A DNA stretch of 64,000 nucleotides from Phycisphaerales bacterium (lineage in GTDB: Bacteria > Planctomycetota > Phycisphaerae > Phycisphaerales > UBA1924). The stretch covers positions 620,001 to 684,000 of the forward strand of contig JADJMV010000001.1 of the NCBI GenBank assembly GCA_016709445.1. The letters are read 5' to 3'. The position numbers were made by a program, and so were the translations under genes. The stretch's first letter is position 1, and the number at the start of each line of letters is the position of its first letter. Shown in pieces: positions 9,707 through 17,893 of the stretch. The notes below the pieces were generated by a model. It was given only the letters and a program-made list of their open reading frames with translations, ran no database searches and was not told where the DNA came from.

Positions 9707-10597
9707 ATGCCCCGAGAACGGATCCTCTTTGACTCCTCGCTTCTCCGCATCGGGCACTTCGAGTGCCCCGCGGGCGAGGCGCTTTGGAACAGGGAGAACG
9801 TGATTGGCGGCACGCTTGTGGTGTTCCCCAGCGTGCCCGTCCGGATTCACCAGGCCGGCCACGAGCCCGTCGTCGCCGACCGGAATGTCGTGATGTACTA
9901 TAACGCGGACCAGCCCTATCGGCGGGGCCTGCTGCACCGGCGCGGCGACGACGCGGTGTGGATCGCGCTCACCGGCGACATGGCCGCGTCGATCGCGGGC
10001 GAGTTCCGGGCCGCAGCCCTCGACAACCCGCGCTCGCCCTTTGACCGGGCGTGCGGGCCAAGCCCGGGGAACTGTTACCTGCGCCATCGCGCCCTGGTGG
10101 AATGTATCCAAGACGGTCGCATCCTCTGCGCCTTGGAGGTTGAAGAGGCCGCGATTGAACTGGTGCGAAGTCTGCTCGGCGCCGACGCGGCCGAGAGGAG
10201 CGGGCGATGTGCACGTCGTCCTTCGCCGGGGACGGCACGCGAGCGACACCGCATCGCCGAAAGCGTTAGAGAGCTGTTGGCCACGGAGCCCGGGGCGCCC
10301 TGGTCGCTCGACATGCTCGTCGACCGAGTGCTCCTCTCGCCGAGCCACCTCTGCCGCGTCTTCAGGCAGCAGGTCGGGATGCCGATCCATCAATACCTCG
10401 GGCAGCTCCGGCTCCGCGAGGCGGCCTCCTGCGTGCTCGCCGGCGAGGACGATCTCCTGGGCCTCGCGCTGCGCCTCGGATACAGCACGCACAGCCACTT
10501 CACGGAAGCGTTCCGCCGGGCCTTCGGCGTGCCGCCGAGCCGACTCCGGGAGCACGCGGCCATCGTCCAGGTCGCCCTGGCGCGCTCCGTCGGCTGA
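9707..10597 (+). CDS. AraC family transcriptional regulator
   Basis: A 296-residue cytoplasmic regulator. The C-terminal about 100 residues carry the two AraC helix-turn-helix units: SLDMLVDRVLLSPSHLCRVF, then LALRLGYSTHSHFTEAFRR with the usual FRRAFGVPPSRLRE end. The N-terminal about 190 residues form a sensor region that I cannot assign to a ligand class; it lacks an obvious arabinose-type cupin signature. Start ATG 9707 is preceded by GGAGC. It sits between a decayed dockerin gene and an active dockerin/FG-GAP gene, so it may control surface-protein or carbohydrate genes nearby, but that is inferred from position only. Confidence 0.88.
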   Translation: MPRERILFDSSLLRIGHFECPAGEALWNRENVIGGTLVVFPSVPVRIHQAGHEPVVADRNVVMYYNADQPYRRGLLHRRGDDAVWIALTGDMAASIAGEFRAAALDNPRSPFDRACGPSPGNCYLRHRALVECIQDGRILCALEVEEAAIELVRSLLGADAAERSGRCARRPSPGTARERHRIAESVRELLATEPGAPWSLDMLVDRVLLSPSHLCRVFRQQVGMPIHQYLGQLRLREAASCVLAGEDDLLGLALRLGYSTHSHFTEAFRRAFGVPPSRLREHAAIVQVALARSVG

Positions 10598-10693
10598 CGC
10601 CCGCGGAAAGGCAAGATTCCGATAGTGACGGGACAGTCCCGCCCGTATGTTGCCTCATACGGGTCGCCGAGCGCGACCCCGGGGAGCAGAAGC

Positions 10694-12080
10694 ATGCCGA
10701 GGCATCTGTGTTGTGCGGCCCTCATCGCCGCGGGAGTACTGGCCCGCGCGTGCCAGGCCCAGTTCGTCGAGCCGGACGCCGAGGCGTTGTACTTCATCGA
10801 CGGGGAGGGCGGTGGCTACGCGTGGGCGGTGAGTGAACTCGCGGATGTCGACGGCGACGGGTTGGGCGACTGGATCACCGGCGCCCCGCGCCTCGCCACC
10901 ACGAGCGGCAACCAGTCGGGCCGCCTCTATGTCTATTCCGGCGCCACCGGCCTGCTCCTCTACAGCTTCGATGGGCCGAGTGCGTCGAGCAACCTTGGCT
11001 ACGCGATGGCCGACGCCGGCGACGTGGATGCGGACGGTGTGCACGACATCGCGGGCGGGGCGAATGGTGCGCAGGGTGGCGTCTCGGCGGGAAACGTGCT
11101 CGTCTACTCCGGAGCAACCGGAGCGCTCCTATGGACCGCAACCGGCGAGGAACTCCGCGAGGGATTCGGCGGTGCAGTCGCGGGTATCGGCGATGTCGAC
11201 GGCGACGGGCGTGATGATCTCCTCGTCGGGGCCCCGCTGACCGACGGCGATTCCGGGACCAACGCGGGACGGGCGTATGTCGTGTCCGGGCTCGACGGCT
11301 CAGTCCTCCGCGTGCACAAGGGCGCCGCCCCGGGCGATCAGCTCGGCATCGGTGTCTCCGGTGTCGGCGATATCGACAACGACGGCGTGCCGGACTATGC
11401 CGCCAGCGCACAGAAGGGCGGGCCCACCAACCACGGTTCATGCATGGTCTTCTCCGGCGCCGATGGTTCGCCCCTGCTCGAACTGCTCGCCGATGAGACG
11501 GGAACCAACTTTGGACAGTTCTTTGTCGGTGGTGTCGGTGACTTCAACGCCGATGGCACACCGTATATCTATGTCCTTTTCGGGCCGCGACGGCTCGACC
11601 CTGTTCGACTTGGCGGGGGCCCCCGGCGAGGGGCTCGGGTGCGGGCGAGGGGCGGGGGATGTGGACGGCGACGGCTACGCCGATCTGGCGGTGGGGGCCT
11701 ACACCCACAGCACCCCGCACGGCTCTGGACGCATCTACATCTTCAGTGGATGCAACGGTTCCGTGCTGCGCACCATCACCAGTGACCGAGGCGCGAACGA
11801 GCAACTCGGCTTCGACGCCGTCGGGATGGGCGACCTCGACGGAGATGGGATTCCCGAGATCATCGCGGCCGCGGGAAGCGGCAATCGGGTGTACGTGGTC
11901 CGAGGCAACCGCCATCCCATACCCGACATCAACCACGACGGCGCGGTGGACAGCCGGGACGTCGTGGCGTTCCTGAACGCCTGGACCGGAGCGGGGACCG
12001 ACGCGGACTACAACCTCGACGGCGCGATTGATACCCAGGATGTCCTCGCATTCCTCAACGCCTGGGTGTCCGGCTGCTGA
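10694..12080 (+). CDS. Secreted FG-GAP repeat protein with GC-type dockerin, interrupted by a frameshift
   Basis: From ATG 10694 (GGGGAG upstream) the protein has a signal peptide ending in ACQAQ, then FG-GAP/integrin-type repeats, each with a calcium loop such as DVDGDGLGDW, DVDADGVHD, DVDGDGRDD and DIDNDGVPD. Near 11566 the frame changes inside GTCCTTTTC: the first frame turns to Arg/Gly-rich nonsense, while the next frame continues the repeat series (FSGRDGSTLFDLAG, DVDGDGYADLAVGA) and ends with the dockerin pair INHDGAVDSRDVVAFLNAW and NLDGAIDTQDVLAFLNAWVSGC. Dropping one base restores one protein of about 461 residues. Expected role: an exported beta-propeller, anchored or sorted through its dockerin. 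An inverted repeat just downstream may end transcription. Confidence 0.85.
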
Positions 12081-12124
12081 CCTTTGGAGCGCAAGCCGCC
12101 CAACCCACGAATCTCGACCCCTTC

Positions 12125-12165
12125 ACGCCCGCGCCCGGCAACGACCATTGCCCCGGCGCGGGCGT
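12125..12165 (+). terminator. Stem-loop after the FG-GAP gene
   Basis: An 11-bp perfect stem (ACGCCCGCGCC at 12125-12135 and GGCGCGGGCGT at 12155-12165) lies 45 bases after the FG-GAP gene's stop and is followed by TGTTGT. It precedes the ribosome binding site of the next gene by about 30 bases, which fits a transcription terminator, though the T-tract is weak. Confidence 0.55.
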
Positions 12166-12207
12166 TGTTGTAGGGTGGGACGTCTCACCCCTCGGAGGAG
12201 TATCCAC

Positions 12208-13470
12208 ATGGGATTCGGAAGCCTTGCCCGGTTCGCCCATCTCGCCACCCTTCTCGCCCCGGGCACGGTGCTGGCCCAAACCGACTTCCCGACCCTCTTC
12301 CTCGTGCACAACGTCAGCGACTCGATCGTGGCGTACCGGATCCGGACCGACGGGCGGCCGGCGCAGGTAGGGTATCTCGACGTCTCCGACGGACCTACGG
12401 ATGTCGCCGTCAGCCCCGACGGCTCGCGCCTTGCCGTGAGCCACGCGACCGCCGCCTCAAACGAGATCCTGACCGTGCTGGCGGTCGCACCCGACGGTTC
12501 GCTGACCAAGACGGGCGAGTTCGGCATCCCCGATTCCCCGCTGGCCATCGATTGGCTGGACGACGATGTGATCGCCGTGACCTCCTCGGTCTTTGGAGCC
12601 AGTTCCTTCCGTACCTACCGATACCAGGAGAATCCGAGCCCCACGCTGACCCTGCTCGACACGGAGAGCCCCGGCGGGTTCATCACCGCGCTCGAGCCTG
12701 ACCTCGCGCACCGGCTGCTCTATGCCAACGACTCCTCGGCCAACGTCGTGCGCGTGTATGGGATCGGCCCCGACGGCACGGTGGACCTGCTCGGCCTCTC
12801 CTCCAGCGGGAGCATCTACCCGATCGATGTCAAACTCGCCCCGGGTGGGTTGCGCCTCTACGGTGGCGGCGGCATCTCCGGCGACGGCCACCGGGTCCCC
12901 GCGTTCGATGTCGACGGGGCTGGCGGCATTGCGCCGATGCAGGGGAGCCCCTTCCAAAGTCCCGGTCAGTCGCCCGCCTACTTGTGCCCCACGAGCGATG
13001 GCAAGTTCCTCTTCATCGGCCATGGCACCGATGCAACCGTCCGCAGCTTCGCCATCGATCCTTCCACCGGCGGCCTCACGCCGACCGGGTACTCCTTTGA
13101 CGTCGGGCTGCAGGGGACCATCGGCGACGTCGTGGAGATGAACGGCTTCGTGTTCATAACCGACGAGTCCACCTCCGTCGACGGCATCTACGGGCTCTAC
13201 TCGTTCCTCCTGAACCCGGACGGCACCCTCACCCAGAACGGTGACATTCTCGAGACCCCGGGGACGCGTCCCGAGACGATGGTCGTCTGGAATCCCACCC
13301 CGGCCTGCCCGGCGGACTTCAACGGCGACGGCGCCGTCAACACGCTCGACGTGCTCGCGTACCTCAACGCCTGGGCCGCGGCGGATGGGTCCGCGGACTT
13401 CGATGGCGACGGTTCGGTCAATACGCTCGACGTCCTCGCGTTCCTGAACGCCTGGGCGTCGGGCTGCTGA
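12208..13470 (+). CDS. Secreted lactonase-like beta-propeller with GC-type dockerin
   Basis: A 420-residue exported protein. The ATG at 12208 follows GGAGGAG by seven bases; the in-frame region upstream of it does not look coding. The signal peptide ends near TVLAQ. Residues about 30-355 form a seven-bladed propeller of the YVTN / 6-phosphogluconolactonase-like type, with blades such as VSDGPTDVAVSPDGSRLAVS and YAYLCP-like TSDGKFLFIGHG strands. Two dockerin repeats close the protein: DFNGDGAVNTLDVLAYLNAW and DFDGDGSVNTLDVLAFLNAW, then ASGC. Propellers of this fold often bind proteins or sugars; the lactonase catalytic residues are not obvious, so a structural or binding role is more likely than an enzymatic one. 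Confidence 0.85.
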   Translation: MGFGSLARFAHLATLLAPGTVLAQTDFPTLFLVHNVSDSIVAYRIRTDGRPAQVGYLDVSDGPTDVAVSPDGSRLAVSHATAASNEILTVLAVAPDGSLTKTGEFGIPDSPLAIDWLDDDVIAVTSSVFGASSFRTYRYQENPSPTLTLLDTESPGGFITALEPDLAHRLLYANDSSANVVRVYGIGPDGTVDLLGLSSSGSIYPIDVKLAPGGLRLYGGGGISGDGHRVPAFDVDGAGGIAPMQGSPFQSPGQSPAYLCPTSDGKFLFIGHGTDATVRSFAIDPSTGGLTPTGYSFDVGLQGTIGDVVEMNGFVFITDESTSVDGIYGLYSFLLNPDGTLTQNGDILETPGTRPETMVVWNPTPACPADFNGDGAVNTLDVLAYLNAWAAADGSADFDGDGSVNTLDVLAFLNAWASGC

Positions 13471-13484
13471 ATGTCCGCACGGTG

Positions 13485-13500
13485 CGGCCAGATTTGGCCG
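13485..13500 (+). terminator. Short hairpin after the propeller gene
   Basis: CGGCCA and TGGCCG form a six-base stem around the loop GATT, 15 bases after the stop at 13470. There is no T-tract, so termination is only a possibility. The remaining bases up to 13653 show no gene. Confidence 0.35.
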
Positions 13501-13665
13501 CAGGAGAAAGTGATCTGGCGGATTTTGGCCTCGAATGGGGCGCAGAGACGCCGCCCGGCTGGGCATGGTGCTTGCTTGATGGTTCGGATACGCCCATCTG
13601 ATGGGGGCGCCATGCCGCCCAATGTGAATGCCCCGATCCAGTCGGGTCGTGCGAAGGAGATCGGG

Positions 13666-14964
13666 ATGACAAGGACCAGGATTGTTGCGGGCGCTCTTCT
13701 TGCTGTCGTGGGCACGTGTGCGGCCGGGGCCCACGCCCAGTCCGTGCAGTTCCGCCCGAGGGCATCGTACGAAGCGGCCAGCTCCGGCCCGCACCAACTC
13801 CGCGTCGCGGACTTCGACGGCGTGGACGGCCTCGACATCCTCGTCCCCGCCGCCGGCACCGACAGCGGTCCGGGCGAGGTCACGCTGCTGCTCAACAACG
13901 GCAACGGGACTTTCGGCGACAACTCCTTCGCCACCAACTACCACCCCTGGGCCTCGGCCGTCGGCGACTACGACGAAGACGGGTGTATCGACGCCGCCAT
14001 CTGCGATAGCGGCGGGTCGGGCTCCGCGGTCCACGTCTACCACAACAACTGCTCGGCGGGCATGAACCCGGGGGCCGTGCTGACCGCCGGCTCGTTCCCG
14101 ATCGATGCCGTCGCACTCCGGCTGGACGGAGACGCCCACCTCGATCTCGCGGTCGCCAACAACGTCTCGGGCGGCGTGAAGGTGTTCCTGGGCGACGGCC
14201 TGGGCGGGTTCACGCTCCTGCAGAACTTCGGCGCCGGCAATTGCACCGCGCTCGACTCGGCCGATTTCAACGAGGATGGCCGGCCCGATCTGGTGCTCGG
14301 CACATACTCCGCCACGAGTCTGATGATCAACAATGGCGACGGCACATTCCGCTCGGGTCCGGGTGTCGCGTCGGGGCTGAGCGGCGGCGTGGCCACCGGC
14401 GACTTCAACCACGACGGCCATGCCGACGCCGCCTCGATCACGCACTACACGGGGGTCCTGTCGGTCTCGGTTGGCCACGGGGACGGTACGCTCCAGCCCT
14501 GGACCTCGATCAATACCGGTGGCGGCTTTGTCGAGTCACTCGCAGCCGCGGATCTGAACCGGGATGGATTCGACGACCTGCTCTATGCCGACCTCGACGG
14601 CGACTACGTACGGATCTACATGAACAACGGGGACGGCACCCTCGCGTCCCCGATCACGCTGACGACGGATTGGCAGACCGAGGGTATCGCCGTGGCCGAC
14701 TTCGACGGCGACGGCTGGCCAGATGTCGCCGCGGCATGCCGGAACCTTGGGGACTCCGCACTGATCGACATCTTCCTGCAGATTCCCCCTGCGCCGGTGT
14801 GCGATGCAGACTTCAACGACGATGGCGCCGTCAACACACTGGACGTGCTCGCGTTTCTCAACGCTTGGAACGCGAGCGATCCCAGGGCGGACTTTAACGG
14901 TGATGGCGCCGTGAACACGCTCGATGTCCTTGCGTTTCTGAATGCATGGGCGGCCGGGTGTTGA
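13666..14964 (+). CDS. Secreted VCBS/FG-GAP repeat protein with GC-type dockerin
   Basis: A 432-residue exported protein from ATG 13666, with AAGGAG at 13654-13659. The signal peptide ends in AGAHAQ (about residue 24). Residues about 30-370 hold VCBS/FG-GAP propeller repeats with calcium loops such as DYDEDGCID, DFNEDGRPDLV, DFNHDGHADA, DLNRDGFDDL and DFDGDGWPDVA, together with the repeated LLNNGNGTF / MNNGDGTL strand. The dockerin repeats are DFNDDGAVNTLDVLAFLNAW and DFNGDGAVNTLDVLAFLNAW followed by AAGC. It is intact, unlike its 10.7-kb relative. Role: a surface or secreted beta-propeller with many calcium sites; the binding partner is not evident. Confidence 0.88.
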   Translation: MTRTRIVAGALLAVVGTCAAGAHAQSVQFRPRASYEAASSGPHQLRVADFDGVDGLDILVPAAGTDSGPGEVTLLLNNGNGTFGDNSFATNYHPWASAVGDYDEDGCIDAAICDSGGSGSAVHVYHNNCSAGMNPGAVLTAGSFPIDAVALRLDGDAHLDLAVANNVSGGVKVFLGDGLGGFTLLQNFGAGNCTALDSADFNEDGRPDLVLGTYSATSLMINNGDGTFRSGPGVASGLSGGVATGDFNHDGHADAASITHYTGVLSVSVGHGDGTLQPWTSINTGGGFVESLAAADLNRDGFDDLLYADLDGDYVRIYMNNGDGTLASPITLTTDWQTEGIAVADFDGDGWPDVAAACRNLGDSALIDIFLQIPPAPVCDADFNDDGAVNTLDVLAFLNAWNASDPRADFNGDGAVNTLDVLAFLNAWAAGC

Positions 14965-15177
14965 GATCGGGGCTCATGTAGGTCGCAGTCCGGCATATCC
15001 CGAAACCCCGTTCGCTCGCCGCGCACAAAACCAGGAGCGGCGAGACGCGATCGGTGCATGCAGCCTTGCCAACCGGAAGTGGCGGCGTTTGGCGGCGGAT
15101 CGGTCACCACGGGGTCTGCCGGGCCGGCGATCCATCCGGCAACAGCATCCGTCCGGCCTTGATACAGGAGCAGGATC

Positions 15178-16071
15178 ATGCGTCGAACTCCGGGGATCAC
15201 TCCAGCGGCGTCCATCGCCTGCCTCGCGGCCTCGTCGCTCGCCCAGCCGGTCGCACACTGGCGTTTCGATGAAAGCGCTGGCTTCACCGCGTACGACTCC
15301 GCGGGACGATACCACGCCCTCGTCGTGGAGCCGGCCGCGTTTGTCGCCGGGGGTATCGATGGCAACTGCATCGCCTTCCCAGGCGGCGGCTATGTGCAGG
15401 TGGGCTTCGCGCTGCATTTCCTGGGTAATACCAGTTTTTCGCTGTCCAGTTGGGTCCGGACGGACCCTGGATATGCCGCCTACGGCTTCGTCGCGGGGAT
15501 GAACACGGCCACGTTTGAGGGCGGCTACCACATCGCCATCAACTCCGGATCGGGCTTCGGGATGCCGAATACCGCCCACTTCGACGCCACGAACACCCCC
15601 GGTGGCGAAGCGACGGGCACCACCATCGTGAACGATGGACAGTGGCACCACATCGTGGCGGTCCACAAGGCGTCGGACAGCACGAGGATCTATGTGGATG
15701 GGGCGCCGGTGGAGGATACCGGTGTTTCGGTTCCGATCTTCGACAGCGACGCCCCCTTCGTCGTCGGCGGCCGGAAGACGCCGTACGGATGGGTCATCAA
15801 CCAGTTTACGGGGATGGTAGATGATCTGCAGATCTACAACGACGCGCTGTGCGATCCGGAGGTCGAGTTCCTGTACCGCAACCCCGGGGCGGAGATCCTG
15901 CCGACCTGCCCCGCAGATTTCAATGCCGACGGCGACGTGAACACACTCGACGTCCTCGCCTTCCTCAACGCCTGGGTCTCCGGCGACCCCGAGGCGGAAG
16001 CGAATTGCGATCTCGTCATCAACACGCAGGACGTCCTTGCGTTCCTCAATGCCTGGAATGCCGGTTGCTAA
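15178..16071 (+). CDS. Secreted LamG-domain protein with GC-type dockerin
   Basis: A 297-residue exported protein from ATG 15178, with AGGAG at 15166-15170. A signal peptide ends at ASSLAQ. Residues about 25-235 form one LamG / concanavalin A-like jelly roll: VAHWRFDESAG at the start, FSLSSWVRTDP in the middle, then NDGQWHHIVAVHK and RIYVDGAPV, and MVDDLQIYNDAL at the end, all hallmarks of the fold. The C-terminus carries DFNADGDVNTLDVLAFLNAW and a second repeat (CDLVINTQDVLAFLNAW) in which the first calcium loop residues are altered, then NAGC. LamG domains usually bind glycans or matrix proteins; no catalytic motif is visible. Confidence 0.87.
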   Translation: MRRTPGITPAASIACLAASSLAQPVAHWRFDESAGFTAYDSAGRYHALVVEPAAFVAGGIDGNCIAFPGGGYVQVGFALHFLGNTSFSLSSWVRTDPGYAAYGFVAGMNTATFEGGYHIAINSGSGFGMPNTAHFDATNTPGGEATGTTIVNDGQWHHIVAVHKASDSTRIYVDGAPVEDTGVSVPIFDSDAPFVVGGRKTPYGWVINQFTGMVDDLQIYNDALCDPEVEFLYRNPGAEILPTCPADFNADGDVNTLDVLAFLNAWVSGDPEAEANCDLVINTQDVLAFLNAWNAGC

Positions 16072-16168
16072 CAGGGCTGCGAGAGCCCACTCCCCCACGA
16101 ATCCGGGGCGCGAGGGTCCCGCGTCGACGCGCATCCGTCTCGCCTCGTTGCAATACAAGGAATAGCAC

Positions 16169-16924
16169 ATGGCAAGTTCCGCTCGAATGTCCGCCGCGCT
16201 CTGCATCGCCGTGCTCTCCGCGATCGGCTGTACGGCCGCCGCGCAGGGCGAGTACCGCTGGGACGATGGCACGGGCGACCTCGGGGTGAGCTACGCGTTC
16301 CCCGAGGACTTGGCCTGGTTCAACTGGTTCCCCGTGCAACCCGGGCTCGAGACGATTGGCTCGGTCCGCGTCGCCTTCAGCGGCATGCCCGACGGTATGC
16401 CCTTCACCATGCACGTGTGGGCCGACCCCAACGGGTTCGAGGACCTATTCGGTGCGTACCTGCTCGCGAGCGGGTCGGGAGTCACCGCATCCGGGACCAA
16501 CCAGTGGGTTGTCGTCGACATCCCCGACGTGATAGTCTCGAAGGCATTCTGGGTCGGCGTGATCTTCCACAACGACCCGCCGGACTACTCACCGGCGATG
16601 CTCGACGTCACACCCCCCAATGCACACCATTCCTGGATCATGACCGGCGCACCGATCCTCCCCGACGATCTCTTCAGCGGGGGAGGCTATCCATACCACA
16701 TCGAGACCCTCCTCAATCGCAGCGGCGACTGGCTCATCCGCGCCGATGTCAAGGCGGCCTGCGACGGCGACTTCAACGGTGATGGTGCGGCCAATACCCT
16801 CGACGTCCTGGCCTTCCTCAATGCCTGGACGACCCAGGATCCCCGCGCCGACTTCAACGGCGATGGCGCGGTCAACACCCTCGATGTCCTCGGATTCCTC
16901 AATGCCTGGGCCGCAGGCTGCTGA
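16169..16924 (+). CDS. Secreted protein of unknown fold with GC-type dockerin
   Basis: A 251-residue exported protein from ATG 16169, with AAGGAA at 16157-16162. The signal peptide ends near TAAAQ. The central about 165 residues (YRWDDGTGDLGVSYAFPED, then VRVAFSGMP, WVVVDIPDVIVSKAFWVGVIF) have the strand-rich look of a jelly-roll domain seen in other planctomycete dockerin proteins, but I cannot name a family. The end is DFNGDGAANTLDVLAFLNAW and DFNGDGAVNTLDVLGFLNAW, then AAGC. It closes the first run of tandem dockerin genes; the next gene is a cytochrome. Confidence 0.8.
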   Translation: MASSARMSAALCIAVLSAIGCTAAAQGEYRWDDGTGDLGVSYAFPEDLAWFNWFPVQPGLETIGSVRVAFSGMPDGMPFTMHVWADPNGFEDLFGAYLLASGSGVTASGTNQWVVVDIPDVIVSKAFWVGVIFHNDPPDYSPAMLDVTPPNAHHSWIMTGAPILPDDLFSGGGYPYHIETLLNRSGDWLIRADVKAACDGDFNGDGAANTLDVLAFLNAWTTQDPRADFNGDGAVNTLDVLGFLNAWAAGC

Positions 16925-17082
16925 GACACGGTCTCATCTGAGACGAAGTTTCGATTGCGAGAATCATGCTCGCGACATGAACGGCGCGCGATCGAAGCCG
17001 AAATACTCCTAGCCGTGCCGCGTTCCCCGTGTGTGGCGAGCGCGGTGGGGTTTCCGCCGCACCCCCCGCCGAGGAGCCGCTC

Positions 17083-17835
17083 ATGACCCGAGTGCTTGTC
17101 TGGGATCTACCGACCCGCCTCTTCCACTGGCTGCTCGCCGCCGGCTTTTTCGCGGCCGCCTTTCTCTCCCTGGTGCTCGGGGACGACAGCCCCCTCTTCC
17201 CCTATCACGCCATACTCGGCCTGACGCTCGCCGCCATGGTGGTCCTCCGGATCGTGTGGGGCCTCGCCGGCACGCGGTATGCCCGCTTCCGTTCCTTCGT
17301 CTTCACTCCCGGCGCGGTTGTGGGCTACATGAAGGGCGTCGCGACCGGGACAGGCAAGCGGCATATCGGACACAACCCCGGTTCGGCCTACGCGATCTTT
17401 GCGATGCTCGCCCTCGTCCTCGTGCAGGCGACAACCGGCATCATGCTCGCCACGGGCAGCCGCGGCGTGAAAGAGATCCATGAGTTCGTCGCGTATGCGC
17501 TCCTCGCGGTCGTGGGGGCTCACATCCTCGGCGTCATAGTGCACACCGTGCGCCACCACGAGAACCTGGCCGCGAGCATGGTGCACGGCCACAAGGAGGC
17601 CGACGAGCACGCCGGGATTGCCTCGGCGGTCCCGCTGGTCGGCGTGCTCTTTCTCATCCTCACCGGGGCGTGGCTCGGCGGATTGCTGGCGAGCTTTGAT
17701 CGGACGAGCAACACAGCGCGCCTGCCGATCGTCGGGGTCAGCCTCTCGCTGGGGAAGCCGGAGCACCGGGGCGGCGAACGGGGCGCGGGTGAGGGACTCC
17801 GCCGTGATGGGGAAGAGGGCGAGGACGACGATTGA
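17083..17835 (+). CDS. Cytochrome b561/b-type membrane protein
   Basis: A 250-residue integral membrane protein of the cytochrome b / b561-like (Ni/Fe hydrogenase b-subunit type) family. It begins VLVWDLPTRLFHW, the family's first heme helix, and has four to five membrane spans (about 15-35, 43-63, 105-125, 135-160 and 190-210). Candidate heme ligands are the histidines in LFHW, HAILG, HEFVAYALL and HILGVIVHTVRHH. The C-terminus is hydrophilic and charged. Role: transfer of electrons between the quinone pool and a soluble or periplasmic partner such as a c-type cytochrome; none is nearby. I start at ATG 17083 because the family begins there. Its place between two dockerin genes looks coincidental. 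Confidence 0.82.
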   Translation: MTRVLVWDLPTRLFHWLLAAGFFAAAFLSLVLGDDSPLFPYHAILGLTLAAMVVLRIVWGLAGTRYARFRSFVFTPGAVVGYMKGVATGTGKRHIGHNPGSAYAIFAMLALVLVQATTGIMLATGSRGVKEIHEFVAYALLAVVGAHILGVIVHTVRHHENLAASMVHGHKEADEHAGIASAVPLVGVLFLILTGAWLGGLLASFDRTSNTARLPIVGVSLSLGKPEHRGGERGAGEGLRRDGEEGEDDD

Positions 17836-17841
17836 CGCCAC

Positions 17842-17859
17842 CCCCACCGAATGGTGGGG
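17842..17859 (+). terminator. Hairpin after the cytochrome b gene
   Basis: CCCCACC and GGTGGGG form a seven-base stem with loop GAAT, seven bases after the stop at 17835. No T-tract follows. It is placed where a terminator for the cytochrome gene would be expected. Confidence 0.45.
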
Positions 17860-17893
17860 TCGGCGGTGGGGTGTCCGGCATTAAGGTGGGTCC

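Noticed and set aside
11550..12080. Programmed frameshifting in the FG-GAP gene (CCTTTTC site)
   Set aside because: Similar breaks in ppdK and five other genes make a shared technical cause more likely; no stimulatory structure is evident.
12457..14478. A 673-residue minus-strand open frame
   Set aside because: It lies opposite two clear dockerin genes and is low-complexity Arg/Gly/Val text without any family.
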